In this document: positions 1 through 9,807 of the stretch, piece by piece
Numbering within the stretch: the stretch's first letter is position 1
How the letters are laid out: each line of letters opens with the position of its first letter
Source: Betaproteobacteria bacterium HGW-Betaproteobacteria-6
Lineage (GTDB): Bacteria; Pseudomonadota; Gammaproteobacteria; Burkholderiales; Rhodocyclaceae
Reading direction: 5' to 3'
Assembly: GCA_002842145.1 (NCBI GenBank)
Contig: PHCF01000009.1
Location: forward strand, 1-41,992
Length of the DNA stretch: 41,992 nucleotides
The notes under the pieces: model-generated
Database searches by the model: none
What the model saw: only the letters and a program-made list of their open reading frames with translations
Told to the model about the DNA's origin: nothing
Program-made: the position numbers and the translations under genes

Positions 1-843
1 GTGGATGTTCTTGCCGGTGGACAGGTCCATCACGGTGTCGCCGCCCCAGCGGATCGACCAGGTCATTTTCTCGACTTCTTCCTGAATGCTGGAGCCGAGT
101 GCCGAGTTGCCAATGTTGGCGTTGATCTTGGTGAGGAAGTTGCGGCCGATGATCATCGGCTCGCTTTCCGGGTGGTTGATGTTGTTCGGGATGATGGCGC
201 GTCCACGGGCGATTTCGCTACGGACGAATTCCGGAGTGATTTCTTCCGGGATGCTGGCACCGAAATTCTGGCCCGGGTGCTGGCGGCCGAGCAACTTGGC
301 CATCTTCTCGCCCATCGGGCCCGTATTCTTCAGGCTTTCCATGTAGGCGCGACGATTGTTGTTTTCACGGATGGCGACGTATTCCATCTCGGGGGTAATG
401 ATGCCCTGCCGGGCGTAGTGCATCTGGCTGACGTTCTTGCCGGCCTTGGCGCGCAGCGGCTTACGGTGCAGCCCAGGGAAACGCAGTTCGTCGAGCGCCT
501 TGTCTTCGGCACGAATGCGGCCGAATTCGGAAGTCAGGCCGGAGAGCTCTTCAACATCGCCGCGCTCGGCAATCCATTGAGCGCGCAAGGCAGGCAGGCC
601 GTTACGGATATCAATCTTGGCGGCCGGGTCTGAGTAGGGGCCGGAGCAATCGTAAACGTAGATCGGCGGGTTCTTTTCGCCACCGAAGGCGGTCGGCGTG
701 TCTGCCTGTGAGACCTCACGCATCGGCACCCGGATGCCCGCGCGCGAACCCTGAACATAGATCTTGCGGGAATTGGGCAGCGGCTGGATTGCAGCCTCGT
801 CGACGTGGGCATTGGCGGCGAGGAATTTAGTGGCCGTTATCAT
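1..843 (-). CDS. thiC: Phosphomethylpyrimidine synthase ThiC, 3' end cut by window edge
   Basis: ThiC is a radical-SAM enzyme that rearranges aminoimidazole ribotide into hydroxymethylpyrimidine phosphate for thiamine synthesis. The first 281 codons are present, reading from ATG at 843 off the left edge. Recognisable family stretches are the N-terminal [13 protein letters not shown], the [20 protein letters not shown] segment, [51 protein letters not shown] and the final [15 protein letters not shown]. The C-terminal CxxCxxxxC iron-sulfur motif lies outside the window. The gene follows the usp gene with a 156-bp gap and is probably transcribed separately. I see no TPP riboswitch core (no CTGAGA with a matching partner) in the leader; instead there is a long imperfect hairpin at 927-981. 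Identification is secure; only the regulation is uncertain. Confidence 0.97.
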   Translation of the reverse strand, partial: MITATKFLAANAHVDEAAIQPLPNSRKIYVQGSRAGIRVPMREVSQADTPTAFGGEKNPPIYVYDCSGPYSDPAAKIDIRNGLPALRAQWIAERGDVEELSGLTSEFGRIRAEDKALDELRFPGLHRKPLRAKAGKNVSQMHYARQGIITPEMEYVAIRENNNRRAYMESLKNTGPMGEKMAKLLGRQHPGQNFGASIPEEITPEFVRSEIARGRAIIPNNINHPESEPMIIGRNFLTKINANIGNSALGSSIQEEVEKMTWSIRWGGDTVMDLSTGKNIH

Positions 844-926
844 CAATATTCAACCTTTTACTAGGCCTATTTCCAGAACGAGAAAGGAATTAATCTTGTA
901 GGGGCTAGGTAATTTTTTGGCTGGCA

Positions 927-981
927 ATCAGGAGATATTCATACGCAGGAAAAATCATCCCAGGTAATGAATATCCCTGAT
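927..981. promoter_or_regulatory. Long imperfect inverted repeat between usp and thiC
   Basis: The arms at 927-942 and 967-981 are complementary over 15 bp with a single bulged A at 933. The loop is 24 nt. It lies in the thiC leader and downstream of the usp stop. No T-tract follows on either strand, so it is not a classical intrinsic terminator. It could be an operator, an mRNA control structure or a small palindromic repeat element. Confidence 0.5.
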
Positions 982-999
982 CCATAGCTTTAATGTGCG

Positions 1000-1455
1000 C
1001 TAATGCTGTTCTCGAATTAGCAGCAAAGAGGTCGAGGCGATTCGAGTCAGATTTTCTGCAACACTGCCAACCAACATCCGTTCGAAGCCTCTTCGGCCGT
1101 GAGTTCCGACAACGATCAGATCTGCATTCCAGTCTTGAGCAGCACTAACCAGCATCTCTGCCACGCGATGTTTCGCGGATTCAATCAGCAAGCTATCAGC
1201 ATTGCAGCCGGCATCCTTCGCCTTCGCCACTGCTGTATCCAGCATCTTTTTGCCGTCCTCCCGCATTTGCTCCTTGGTAACCTCAATATCGATATAGGAG
1301 CCAATGCCCATGCCATGTTGAACCAATGAGGACTCGTCGGCCGCATACACGATACGAATATTTGCTTGCAACGATCTGGCGATCAGAATTACCTCCTCCA
1401 ATGCTTTGGCGGAACAGGAACTGCTGTCGATACCAATTAAAATTCGCTTGTACAT
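1000..1455 (-). CDS. Universal stress protein, UspA family
   Basis: This 151-residue single-domain Usp protein starts with the family-typical YKRILIGIDSSSCSAKAL strand-loop and ends with the nucleotide-binding pattern G-x2-G-x9-G-S, visible as GTHGRRGFERMLVGS near residues 117-131. That motif usually indicates an ATP-binding Usp. It begins only 14 bp after the glcA stop and is probably the last gene of the glycolate operon, suggesting expression with glycolate catabolism. Its precise job cannot be told from sequence; Usp proteins generally act in stress tolerance in the cytoplasm. A regulatory role on the pathway is possible but is only inferred from position. Confidence 0.93.
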   Translation of the reverse strand: MYKRILIGIDSSSCSAKALEEVILIARSLQANIRIVYAADESSLVQHGMGIGSYIDIEVTKEQMREDGKKMLDTAVAKAKDAGCNADSLLIESAKHRVAEMLVSAAQDWNADLIVVGTHGRRGFERMLVGSVAENLTRIASTSLLLIREQH

Positions 1456-1469
1456 TTGTGTCTCCAGAT

Positions 1470-3158
1470 TTAATGACCCGAAACAACGGGCGCCGAGGAG
1501 TGAATGACCATGTCAGTAAAAGGCGGAACATAAGCCTGCAACATGACCAGGATGCCAACCAGACAGGCGAGAGCAATGGAGTGGAAGAAGACATAGCGCA
1601 GGATGTCGCCTTCATGATTGAACCAGCGCGTAGCGGTCGAGGCGACCACGATCGATTGTGCGTCAACCATCTTGCCCATCACCCCACCCGAACTGTTGGC
1701 CGCACCCATCAGGTTAGGACTCAGGCCCAACTGATCTGCGGCAACCTTCTGCATGCCGCCAAACAGCACGTTCGAGGCCGTATCCGAACCGGTTAGCGCC
1801 ACGCCCAGCCAGCCCATAAGTGTTCCAAAGAATGGGTACATCCAACCCGTATTGGCGAACGCCAGGCCGAGGGTAGTGTCGGTTCCGGAGTAGCGCGTCA
1901 GGGAGCCTAGACCAAGCATCAGGACGATGGTCAGCAGCGAGTAGCGCACCAGCCAAATCGTGCTGCCGAACGTCTTGATGAGCTGCAACGGGTTGTATTT
2001 CATGACCAACCCACCAACGATTGCTGATAGCAGGATACCGGTGCCCGTGGCCGACAGCAGGTTCAGGGTATAGACCGCTCCTTCCTTAGTGGGCACCTTG
2101 ACGACAGGCGGAACTTTCTCGATCAGTTTGTCCAGACCTTCGATCGGAAACTTGGGAGCGAAAATGTTGTTGAAGAAGGCCTTAACATCAGGCAGACCCC
2201 AGATGAACACAAATACAGTAAGAATCACCCAAGGCGTCCAGGCACGAATCACATCGGCGCGTGTGTGACGTTTTGGCGGTGCCATCTCATGCCCTTCACC
2301 GCCGTCCGTTTCATGCCCCTTCAGCGATACCGAGCGCCAGATCTTCTTGGGCTGCCAGACTTTCAGGAAAGCGACCAGACAAACCATCGAAACAATCGCG
2401 GCAATTACGTCCACCAGTTCCGGGCCAATGTAGTTCGAAACCAGAAACTGCATCACTGCAAAGCTCGCGCCGGTGACGAGGATTGCCGGCCAGATTTCCC
2501 ACATCGCCTTGCGTCCAGCGAAGGCCCAGATCAGCCAGAACGGCACGAGCAGCGAGAAAAACGGTAATTGGCGGCCCACCATCGCCGTCACCTCCATCAC
2601 GTCGTAGCCGTGCACTTTGGCCAGCGTGATGATCGGCGTACCAAGCGCACCGTAGGCAACCGGAGCGGTATTGGCGATCAGTGAAAGACCCGAGGCCGCC
2701 AGCGGCGAGAAGCCCAAACCCATCAGAATCGCAGCTGTCACGGCAACTGGCGTACCGAAACCCGCTGCCCCCTCAAAGAAGGCTCCAAAGGCGAAGGCTA
2801 TAAGCAACAGTTGCAGGCGACGGTCCTCAGTGATGCCTGCGATCGAGTCTTGTAGGATCCGGAAGCTGCCGTTCCGCTCGGTTAGTTGGTGCAGAAAAAT
2901 GATGTTGAGCACGATCCAGCCAATCGGCAACAGCCCGGTGAAGCCGCCATACATCGCAGCCTTTCCAGCCATTTCGGCAGGCATGCCATAAGCAAAGACG
3001 GCAACGGCAAGAGCCGAAATCAAGCCCATTGCTGCCGCTATATGGGCCTTGATGTGAAAAAAGCCCAGTGCCGCCAGCATTACCACTACTGGGATAGCGG
3101 CCAAGGCGGTCGAATAAAACATATTTCCGACAGGGTCGTATATTTGTTGCCAAATCAT
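1470..3158 (-). CDS. glcA: Glycolate/L-lactate permease (LctP family)
   Basis: This 562-residue polytopic inner-membrane protein belongs to the LctP family (LldP and GlcA of E. coli, 551-560 residues), which imports glycolate or lactate with protons. Family hallmarks are FEGAAGFGTPVAVTAAIL (about residues 127-144), IANTAPVAYGALGTPI, LTGSDTASNVLFG and AANSSGGVMGKM near the C terminus. Many hydrophobic helices are evident, with a polar loop around residues 270-300. The operon (gcl, hyi, glxR, glycerate kinase, pyk) makes glycolate the likeliest substrate, so GlcA is preferred over LldP. The start ATG has GAGGAGA just upstream. L-lactate cannot be excluded, since the two permeases overlap in specificity. 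Confidence 0.92.
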   Translation of the reverse strand: MIWQQIYDPVGNMFYSTALAAIPVVVMLAALGFFHIKAHIAAAMGLISALAVAVFAYGMPAEMAGKAAMYGGFTGLLPIGWIVLNIIFLHQLTERNGSFRILQDSIAGITEDRRLQLLLIAFAFGAFFEGAAGFGTPVAVTAAILMGLGFSPLAASGLSLIANTAPVAYGALGTPIITLAKVHGYDVMEVTAMVGRQLPFFSLLVPFWLIWAFAGRKAMWEIWPAILVTGASFAVMQFLVSNYIGPELVDVIAAIVSMVCLVAFLKVWQPKKIWRSVSLKGHETDGGEGHEMAPPKRHTRADVIRAWTPWVILTVFVFIWGLPDVKAFFNNIFAPKFPIEGLDKLIEKVPPVVKVPTKEGAVYTLNLLSATGTGILLSAIVGGLVMKYNPLQLIKTFGSTIWLVRYSLLTIVLMLGLGSLTRYSGTDTTLGLAFANTGWMYPFFGTLMGWLGVALTGSDTASNVLFGGMQKVAADQLGLSPNLMGAANSSGGVMGKMVDAQSIVVASTATRWFNHEGDILRYVFFHSIALACLVGILVMLQAYVPPFTDMVIHSSAPVVSGH

Positions 3159-3292
3159 AGTTGTCTCCTCATTTTTTAAAAATCCGCCTCCCCCTAGTGG
3201 AAAGCTTGAAAAAGGCTGCCGAGTTCTTCTCGCTAAGCCTCGTGAGCCATACCCCTCTACATGAGTTTTGGAAAAAACTGTTTGTTGGAGCG

Positions 3293-4723
3293 CTAACCGT
3301 TGACGCGTTCTGGAATGCGGATGACATGCAGCAAATTGGTCCCCCCTGCATGTCCGGATGGCAATCCGGCGATCATCAGCACATCGTCACCGGCCGAAGC
3401 CAAATTGAACTGCACGGCGGCAGCTGTCGCGTCGGAAACCATTGTTTCCAGCGTTGATGCCTCCTCGAACGGGACTGGATGAACCCCCCAGACAAGCGCC
3501 AGACGACGTGCAGTTTGTGGCGAAGGAGTAAGTGCCAAAATCGGTGTAATTGGACGTTCGCGGCTGGCCCTGAGACAGGTTCGACCGCTTACCGTGTAAG
3601 CCACCGTCGCTGCCGGCTCTAGTAAGCCGGCAACACGCCTGAGCGCACAGCAAATTGCGTCCGGCGTATTGACCTCGGCAGGTGTATGACTAGCCTCTAG
3701 AGCGTTACGCCACTGCGGGTCCTGTTCGACTTCCTGGATAATCAGATCCATGATCGTAACGGCTTCAAGCGGGTACTGCCCCGAAGCAGACTCAGCTGAT
3801 AGCATCACGGCGTCCGCACCATCATAGATAGCGGTTGCAACATCCGACGCTTCTGCACGAGTCGGTACGGGCGCTGTAATCATCGATTCGAGCATCTGGG
3901 TAGCAACGACCACGGGCTTCCCTGCTGACCGAGCCGCCCGAACGATGCGGCGTTGTAGTATGGGTACACTCTGAGGAGGAAGTTCGACGCCAAGATCACC
4001 TCGAGCCACCATGATCCCATCAGCGAGCGCAACGATTCGCTCAAGGTGAGTAACGGCGGATGGTTTTTCGAGCTTGGCCATTACCCAGGCCTTGTCGCCA
4101 ATAAGGCTTTTCGCCTCTTCGATGTCCTCAGGCCGCTGGACAAAGGAAAGTGCAACCCAATCCACGCCCAGGTTTAACCCATACGCAAGATCTGCACGAT
4201 CCTTCTGGGTCAGCGGCGAGATTGGCAACACGACTCCAGGAACATTCACCCCTTTTCGATCAGACAATAGCCCACCGACTACAACCGTCGTATCAGCGAA
4301 ATCCGTCCCGAAGGCATCAACCCTGATACGAAGCTTTCCATCATCAATCAGTAACTCAGTACCGACCTTCAGAGCGGAAAAAATTTCTGGATGGGGTAAA
4401 TGGGCGCGCTTCTCACATCCGGGCGTTGGATCAAGATCCAATCGAAACTTGTTCCCCTTTTCCAGTAGAACTTTTCCGGAAGCGAGAGTGCCTATTCTCA
4501 ACTTCGGCCCTTGCAGATCCAACAGGACACCGATCGGACGTCCCAACTCACGCTCAACCTCACGAATCCGGTTATAGCGCTCCTGATGGTCAGCATGCGT
4601 TCCATGACTGAAGTTGAGCCGAAAAACGTCAGCGCCGGCAATTGCCAGTGCTCGAATGGTTTCCAGCGATGAACTTGCGGGGCCCAAGGTAGCAACTATT
4701 CTTGAGCGACGATGAAGTCTCAT
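3293..4723 (-). CDS. pyk: Pyruvate kinase
   Basis: Converts phosphoenolpyruvate and ADP to pyruvate and ATP. The 476-residue length fits bacterial enzymes. Hallmarks are the N-terminal RRSRIVATLGPAS, FRLNFSHG, LLDLQGPKLRIG, the signature around VMAKLEKPSAV (catalytic Lys), ARGDLGVELP, ATQMLESMI and DGADAVMLSAESASGQYPLEAV. The C-terminal allosteric domain is present. I chose the ATG at 4723 because AAGGAG stands just before it and the product then begins with the family-typical sequence; an in-frame ATG 21 bp upstream is less likely. Its place between glycerate 2-kinase and glcA makes it the last step of the glycolate-to-pyruvate route, probably a dedicated isozyme. A 129-bp gap separates it from the kinase gene upstream. 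Confidence 0.97.
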   Translation of the reverse strand: MRLHRRSRIVATLGPASSSLETIRALAIAGADVFRLNFSHGTHADHQERYNRIREVERELGRPIGVLLDLQGPKLRIGTLASGKVLLEKGNKFRLDLDPTPGCEKRAHLPHPEIFSALKVGTELLIDDGKLRIRVDAFGTDFADTTVVVGGLLSDRKGVNVPGVVLPISPLTQKDRADLAYGLNLGVDWVALSFVQRPEDIEEAKSLIGDKAWVMAKLEKPSAVTHLERIVALADGIMVARGDLGVELPPQSVPILQRRIVRAARSAGKPVVVATQMLESMITAPVPTRAEASDVATAIYDGADAVMLSAESASGQYPLEAVTIMDLIIQEVEQDPQWRNALEASHTPAEVNTPDAICCALRRVAGLLEPAATVAYTVSGRTCLRASRERPITPILALTPSPQTARRLALVWGVHPVPFEEASTLETMVSDATAAAVQFNLASAGDDVLMIAGLPSGHAGGTNLLHVIRIPERVNG

Positions 4724-4759
4724 TATGTCTCCTTCTTTATTCATGAAAGGTTTCTTTGG

Positions 4760-4776
4760 CCTGAAGCAACTTCAGG
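4760..4776 (-). promoter_or_regulatory. Small perfect hairpin upstream of pyk
   Basis: A 7-bp stem (CCTGAAG/CTTCAGG) with a 3-nt loop lies 37 bp before the pyk start, inside the gap after the glycerate kinase gene. It lacks a T-tract on the transcribed strand, so it looks like an mRNA processing or stability element or an operator rather than a terminator. The role is a guess. Confidence 0.35.
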
Positions 4777-4852
4777 ACACGAATCAAGCTATAAATTCAT
4801 ACCAGAATGACTGGTTCAATCGGGGCTAGGGGACCCCGCATATTCAGTTGCG

Positions 4853-6115
4853 CTAGAGGACCAAGATGGCTCGAAAATCGTTGACATTGGTCAGCGTCGG
4901 ACCCGTTACCAAGGAATCTCCGATAGCTTCAAAAAAGCCATGTCCGTCATTGCTGTCTAAGCTCTGAAGCGGTCTGACTCCCCGAGCCCAAGCCCTTTCC
5001 AGAGAATCCGGTGCAATGAATGCGCCAGCAATTTCTTCCAGACCATCGACGCCATCCGTATCGCCAGCGACGGCATAGATGTCAGTGGCACCATTCAAGG
5101 CAATCGCCGTCGAAAGCAGAAACTCAACATTGCGACCACCGCGACCACTACCCTTCACGGTAACGGTCGTTTCTCCACCCGACAGAAGCACACAAGGCGT
5201 CGAAAAAGGCTGATGATGTTCCCGAATTTGCAATGCGAGTGCAGCCAGCACCTTGCCGACGTCGCGAGCTTCGCCCTCGATCCGGTCGCTGAGAATAACG
5301 GGCGTAATACCCGCCTGTTGAGCGACCGTAGCAGCCGCCTCAAGCGCCATTTGCGGGGTGGCGATCAGGTGGGTCGTCACACGCGCCAAGCGCGAGTCAT
5401 CCGGCTTGATCGTTTCGCCTTCACCTGACTCGAGAAATGTACGCGCAGCGCTAGGCAATTCAATAGCGTAACGACGCACTATGTCGAGCGCCTGGCTACA
5501 GGTAGTAAGATCACCGACCGTCGGCCCCGATGCAATATCCATTGGATTGTCGCCAGGCACATCGGAAATCACCAGATTGACGACACGGGCCGGATGGCAT
5601 GCTGCTGCTAGCCGCCCACCCTTGATCGCTGACAAGTGGCGCCGAACGCAGTTCATTTCCGAAATCGTCGCCCCCGACTTCAGCAAAGCTCGGTTGATCT
5701 CCTGCTTTTCTTCCAGCGTGATACCGTTAGCTGGTAAGGGTAAAAGGGCAGACCCACCACCGGAAATCAAACAAATAACCAAATCGTCGGACGTCAAACC
5801 GCTGACAAGCTCCAGCATTGATTGAGCGGCCTTCAGACCCGCGACATCTGGGACAGGATGTGAGGCTTGAACAATCTCTATACGTTCGCAGGGAACTTCA
5901 TACCCGTAACGCGTCACCACCAATCCGGAAAGAGCCCCAGCCCAACGCTGCTCCAGAGCCCTGGCCATCGCAGCTGAAGCCTTCCCTGCGCCGATCACAA
6001 TCGTTCGGCCTTTAGGTAGATCAGGTAAAAAGGAGGCAACACAAACCTCGGGCTGCGCAACATGCACGGCAGCAGAAAACAGTTTGTGGAGCAATTCACG
6101 AGGTTCAATGTTCAT
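4853..6115 (-). CDS. Glycerate 2-kinase, MOFRL family (GckA/TtuD-like)
   Basis: Predicted to phosphorylate D-glycerate to 2-phosphoglycerate, the product assigned to MOFRL-type (class II) glycerate kinases. About 420 residues, matching the family. Visible features are GRTIVIGAGKASAAMARALE near the N terminus, ASHPVPD, LISGGGSALLPLP, SAIKGGRLAAACHPARVV, LVISDVPGDNPMDIASGPTVGD and the C-terminal domain with LLSGGETTVTVKGSGRGGRN and AVAGDTDGVDG. I use the ATG at 6115, which matches the usual family start; ATG 6127 and TTG 6133 are in-frame alternatives, and none has a good ribosome-binding site. Older annotations of this family as hydroxypyruvate reductase are probably wrong here. A 2-phosphoglycerate product fits the enolase and pyruvate kinase encoded in the same locus. 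Confidence 0.93.
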   Translation of the reverse strand: MNIEPRELLHKLFSAAVHVAQPEVCVASFLPDLPKGRTIVIGAGKASAAMARALEQRWAGALSGLVVTRYGYEVPCERIEIVQASHPVPDVAGLKAAQSMLELVSGLTSDDLVICLISGGGSALLPLPANGITLEEKQEINRALLKSGATISEMNCVRRHLSAIKGGRLAAACHPARVVNLVISDVPGDNPMDIASGPTVGDLTTCSQALDIVRRYAIELPSAARTFLESGEGETIKPDDSRLARVTTHLIATPQMALEAAATVAQQAGITPVILSDRIEGEARDVGKVLAALALQIREHHQPFSTPCVLLSGGETTVTVKGSGRGGRNVEFLLSTAIALNGATDIYAVAGDTDGVDGLEEIAGAFIAPDSLERAWARGVRPLQSLDSNDGHGFFEAIGDSLVTGPTLTNVNDFRAILVL

Positions 6116-6164
6116 GATGATGTCCATTAGCAAAAATGGCCGGCATGATCTCCGGCCTATGCTG

Positions 6165-7052
6165 TTAGCGTTGTCCGATTTCGAAATTGGCCATTAACTC
6201 CAACGCACGAACCATCGCCGAATGATCCCATCCAGCCCCACCATGGGCTGCACAGGAATTAAAGAGCTCTTGTGCAGCCGCCGTGTTCGGAAGAGAAACC
6301 CCCAGTTGGCGAGCTGTCGTCAAGGCAAGGTTGAGGTCCTTCTGATGCAACTCAATCCGGAATCCGGGATTGAATGAGCGCTTAACCATGCGTTCGCCAT
6401 GCACTTCGAGAATCCGAGAGTTCGCGAACCCACCCATCAATGCCTCTCGCACCTTTCCTGCGTCAGCACCTGCTTTAGCTGCCAGTAGCAATGCCTCTCC
6501 AACGGCTTCAATGGTCAAGGCCACGATAATCTGATTGGCCACCTTGGTAATCTGGCCATCGCCGTTGCCGCCAACCAAGGTAATGTTCTTGCCCATCAGC
6601 TCGAATAGCGGTTTGACACGCATGAACGCTTCATTGCTGCCGCCGACCATGATCGTCAGAGATGCAGCTTTGGCGCCAACTTCACCACCGGACACGGGAG
6701 CATCCAGATACTCACAGCCCAGCGCGTTGATGCGCTTCGCAAACCCCTTTGTTGCCACAGGAGAAATGGAGCTCATATCGACAACGGTCTTGCCCTTGGT
6801 CAGTCCAGCTGCGACACCATTCGCGCTGAACAGGACATCCTCCACGTGGGGCGTATCGGGCACCATGACAAAGATGATGTCGGAACGCCACGCAACATCC
6901 TTCGCACACTCGCAGACATGCGCCCCTGCCTCGACGAGGCTTGCCGGCGTTTCGCCGATAGTGAAGGTATGCAGCGAATGACCGGCGGCCAAGATATGGC
7001 CTGCCATTGGGGTGCCCATAATCCCAAGCCCGATAAATCCGATTTGTGCCAT
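6165..7052 (-). CDS. glxR: Tartronate semialdehyde reductase (2-hydroxy-3-oxopropionate reductase)
   Basis: Reduces tartronate semialdehyde, the Gcl product, to D-glycerate with NAD(P)H. It is a 295-residue member of the beta-hydroxyacid dehydrogenase family. The N-terminal Rossmann motif is IGFIGLGIMGTPMAGHI (GxGxxG). The substrate-binding signature DAPVSGGEVGAKAASLTIMVGG is near residues 117-138, and the catalytic-lysine region is GQITKVANQIIVA near residues 166-178. AGGAG stands before the start ATG. It sits between hyi and the glycerate kinase, with 33-bp and about 50-bp gaps, in pathway order. GarR is a near-identical paralogue in other bacteria; the gcl context supports GlxR. Confidence 0.96.
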   Translation of the reverse strand: MAQIGFIGLGIMGTPMAGHILAAGHSLHTFTIGETPASLVEAGAHVCECAKDVAWRSDIIFVMVPDTPHVEDVLFSANGVAAGLTKGKTVVDMSSISPVATKGFAKRINALGCEYLDAPVSGGEVGAKAASLTIMVGGSNEAFMRVKPLFELMGKNITLVGGNGDGQITKVANQIIVALTIEAVGEALLLAAKAGADAGKVREALMGGFANSRILEVHGERMVKRSFNPGFRIELHQKDLNLALTTARQLGVSLPNTAAAQELFNSCAAHGGAGWDHSAMVRALELMANFEIGQR

Positions 7053-7085
7053 GTTTATCTCCTAATAATTAAGTGTTTGTTGAAT

Positions 7086-7928
7086 TTAGCCAGCAAGATT
7101 CTTCATCCAATCCATGGAATCGCTATTGCCGCTCGAAGCCGTGATCTCTGGTTTCAAAAGTACAGACATCCATCCCAAGCCTTGCTTCGTATCAGCCGCC
7201 GGCTTGTATTCACACCCGATCCAGCCTTGATAACCAAGCTCGTCAATGCGCTTGAATAGCCATCGATAGTTGATTTCACCGCTCCCAGGCTCGTTGCGGC
7301 CCGGGTTATCCGCAAGTTGGATATGGCCGATACGGGGCAGGTATTTCGCGATCGTGTTGCCCAGCTCGCCCTCCATGCGTTGAGCATGGTAGATGTCGTA
7401 CTGGATATACAGGTTGTCAGCAGCAACCTCGTCCAGAATTGCCGCGGCTTGATCCGTCCGATTCAGGTAGAAGCCAGGAATGTCGAACGTATTGATCGGC
7501 TCGATCAATAACTTCAAATCAGCCTTTTTCAGCTCAGCCGCGGCGAAACGAAGGTTGGCAACCAGCGTCTGTTGCAATACCTCGACAGAAACATCGGCAG
7601 GGATTTTCCCGGCGAGGCAATTCAATTGCGTTACGCCAAGCGCCTTTGCGTATTCAATCGCCTTGAAAACACCGGCGCGAAACTCGTCGACGCGCGAAGG
7701 GTGGCAGGCAATTCCCCGCTCACCTGCGTCCCAATCTCCGGCAGGTAGGTTATGCAAGACCAAGGTCAGGCCGTTGGCTTCAAGACGCTGCTTGATCTCG
7801 GCAGCTGACCAGGCATAAGGAAAAAGAAATTCGACAGCGGAAAACCCTGCATTGGCAGCGCGCTCGAAGCGGTCGAGGAAGGAAGCCTCACCGAAAAGCA
7901 TGGTGAGGTTGGCAGCAAAACGTGGCAT
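7086..7928 (-). CDS. hyi: Hydroxypyruvate isomerase
   Basis: Interconverts hydroxypyruvate and tartronate semialdehyde; it belongs to the xylose-isomerase-like TIM-barrel family. Visible are the N-terminal PRFAANLTMLFGEASFLDRF, LHNLPAGDWDAGERGIACHP, the metal-site strand LLIEPINTFDIPGFYLN, QYDIYHAQRMEGELG, HIQLADNPGRNEPGSGEINY and the terminal GCEYKPAADTKQGLGW. At 280 residues it is about 20 longer than usual, owing to a C-terminal tail rich in Ser, Met and Trp of unknown role. AGGAGA precedes the start. It stands directly after gcl (30-bp gap), the typical arrangement. Confidence 0.95.
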   Translation of the reverse strand: MPRFAANLTMLFGEASFLDRFERAANAGFSAVEFLFPYAWSAAEIKQRLEANGLTLVLHNLPAGDWDAGERGIACHPSRVDEFRAGVFKAIEYAKALGVTQLNCLAGKIPADVSVEVLQQTLVANLRFAAAELKKADLKLLIEPINTFDIPGFYLNRTDQAAAILDEVAADNLYIQYDIYHAQRMEGELGNTIAKYLPRIGHIQLADNPGRNEPGSGEINYRWLFKRIDELGYQGWIGCEYKPAADTKQGLGWMSVLLKPEITASSGNSDSMDWMKNLAG

Positions 7929-7958
7929 TTGTCTCTCCTATTTATTTCGTTTACCTGG

Positions 7959-9755
7959 TTACTCCAGCAATCCGGCCATTTCCAGGCCTTCTCGCCCACC
8001 AGGGTGACGGCAGTCGATTTCCTCGAACTCGATGATGTTGTCGATCTCAGTACCCATGGCGATATTGGTTACCTTTTCGAGGATCACTTCGACCACGACC
8101 GGAACCATGTACTTCTGAGCCATTTCTTGCGCTTCGATCAGTGCCGCCTGAATTTTTTCCGGGTCAGTCACGCGAAGCGATTTGCATCCCAGCCCCTGAA
8201 CAACGGCCTGATGATCGACACCATATCCGCGCAGATTTCCATCACTTTCCGGAATGTTTTGGTTTTCGAACGCCAACTGAACGCAATAGTCCATGTCGAA
8301 ATTGCGTTGTGCTTGCCGGATCAAGCCTAGGTAGCTGTTATTCACCAGCACATGCACGTATGGAAGGCGGAACTGCGCGCCGACTGCCAATTCCTCGATC
8401 ATGAACTGGAAGTCGTAATCACCTGAGAGAGCGACAATCTTGCGTGTCGGGTCTGCGGCGACAACACCCAAAGCAGCCGGAATCGTCCAGCCCAACGGTC
8501 CTGCCTGACCGCAGTTGATCCAGCGACGTGGCCCATAGACATGAAGGAACTGCGCGCCAGCGATCTGCGAGAGCCCAATCGTCGTAACGTAAGTTGTGTC
8601 ACGAGAAAATGCATTGTTCATTTCCTCGTAGACGCGCATCGGCTTGACCGGCGTTTCGGTGAAATGGCTCTTGCGGAGCATCATACGTTTCCGATCCGCG
8701 CACCGCGAAAGCCAATCGGAGAAATCCTTAAGAGTACCTGCTGCTTTGCGCTCCCGAGCAACCTGAACAAAGAGTTCCAGCGCAGCTTTGGCATCACTGA
8801 CGATCCCCAAATCCGGCATGAAGACTCGGCCGATTTGAGTCGGTTCGATATCCACATGAACGAAAGTACGCCCCTTCGTATAGACGTCGACAGAACCGGT
8901 ATGGCGATTAGCCCAGCGGTTGCCGATACCCAACACGAAGTCGCTCGCCAACATGGTTGCGTTCCCATAACGATGACTCGTCTGCAGCCCACACATCCCG
9001 GCCATAAGGGGATGGTCATCAGGGATCGTGCCCCAGCCCATGAGCGTAGGCACAACGGGCACACCAGTCAGTTCTGCAAGCTCAACGAGAAGATCGCTTG
9101 CATCGGCATTAATAATTCCGCCACCTGCCACGATCAATGGCTTTTCCGAAGACTGCAGCATATCGAGCGCCTTCTCGACCTGTTTGCGAGTAGCTGCCGG
9201 CTTATAGAGAGGCAATGGCTCGTACAAATCGACATCGAACTCAATTTCGGCAACTTGCACATCAAACGGCAAATCGATAAGGACCGGTCCGGGGCGCCCG
9301 GATTTCATGATATGGAATGCTTGCTGAAACACCTGCGGAACCAGCGCCGGCTCTCGAACTGTCACAGCCCATTTCGTAACCGGCTTCGCGATTGACTCGA
9401 TATCGACCGCTTGGAAGTCCTCTTTGTAAAGCCGCGCCCTGGGGGCCTGGCCGGTGATACATAGAATAGGTATCGAATCAGCCGAAGCAGAATACAGGCC
9501 AGTGATCATGTCTGTACCTGCAGGTCCTGATGTACCAATGCAGACACCGAGGTTCCCGGGTTTGGCACGCGTGAAACCTTCCGCCATGTGAGATGCACCC
9601 TCAACGTGCCTGGCTAGGATATGATTGAAGCCTCCAGCCTTACGCATCGCCGAATACAGGGGGTTAATCGCGGCCCCCGGCACACCGAAGACTGTACTGA
9701 TGCCTTCCTTTTTCAAAACCTCAATCGCTGCGTCGATTGCGCGCATTCGAGCCAT
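7959..9755 (-). CDS. gcl: Glyoxylate carboligase (tartronate-semialdehyde synthase)
   Basis: Thiamine-diphosphate enzyme that condenses two glyoxylates to tartronate semialdehyde and CO2. The 598 residues match E. coli Gcl. The N-terminal TPP half shows [15 protein letters not shown] and [18 protein letters not shown]; the C-terminal half has the TPP/Mg motif [15 protein letters not shown] with the NNSYLG segment. Valine 51 (in ARHVEGASH) replaces the catalytic glutamate found in nearly all other ThDP enzymes, a known Gcl hallmark that separates it from acetolactate synthase. AAGGAGGAG precedes the ATG, so this is the first, strongly translated gene of the minus-strand operon. The LysR gene is divergent, and an inverted repeat lies between them. 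Confidence 0.97.
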   Translation of the reverse strand: MARMRAIDAAIEVLKKEGISTVFGVPGAAINPLYSAMRKAGGFNHILARHVEGASHMAEGFTRAKPGNLGVCIGTSGPAGTDMITGLYSASADSIPILCITGQAPRARLYKEDFQAVDIESIAKPVTKWAVTVREPALVPQVFQQAFHIMKSGRPGPVLIDLPFDVQVAEIEFDVDLYEPLPLYKPAATRKQVEKALDMLQSSEKPLIVAGGGIINADASDLLVELAELTGVPVVPTLMGWGTIPDDHPLMAGMCGLQTSHRYGNATMLASDFVLGIGNRWANRHTGSVDVYTKGRTFVHVDIEPTQIGRVFMPDLGIVSDAKAALELFVQVARERKAAGTLKDFSDWLSRCADRKRMMLRKSHFTETPVKPMRVYEEMNNAFSRDTTYVTTIGLSQIAGAQFLHVYGPRRWINCGQAGPLGWTIPAALGVVAADPTRKIVALSGDYDFQFMIEELAVGAQFRLPYVHVLVNNSYLGLIRQAQRNFDMDYCVQLAFENQNIPESDGNLRGYGVDHQAVVQGLGCKSLRVTDPEKIQAALIEAQEMAQKYMVPVVVEVILEKVTNIAMGTEIDNIIEFEEIDCRHPGGREGLEMAGLLE

Positions 9756-9807
9756 TTTGCTCCTCCTTCATTGATATTGATTCAACAGTGAAGTCAGCTT
9801 AGTCTTT

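Noticed and set aside
1-633. Long plus-strand frame opposite the left edge
   Set aside because: It is antisense to thiC, whose minus-strand translation matches ThiC throughout.
8541-9395. 284-codon plus-strand frame
   Set aside because: It is the shadow of gcl on the opposite strand and has no recognisable protein features.
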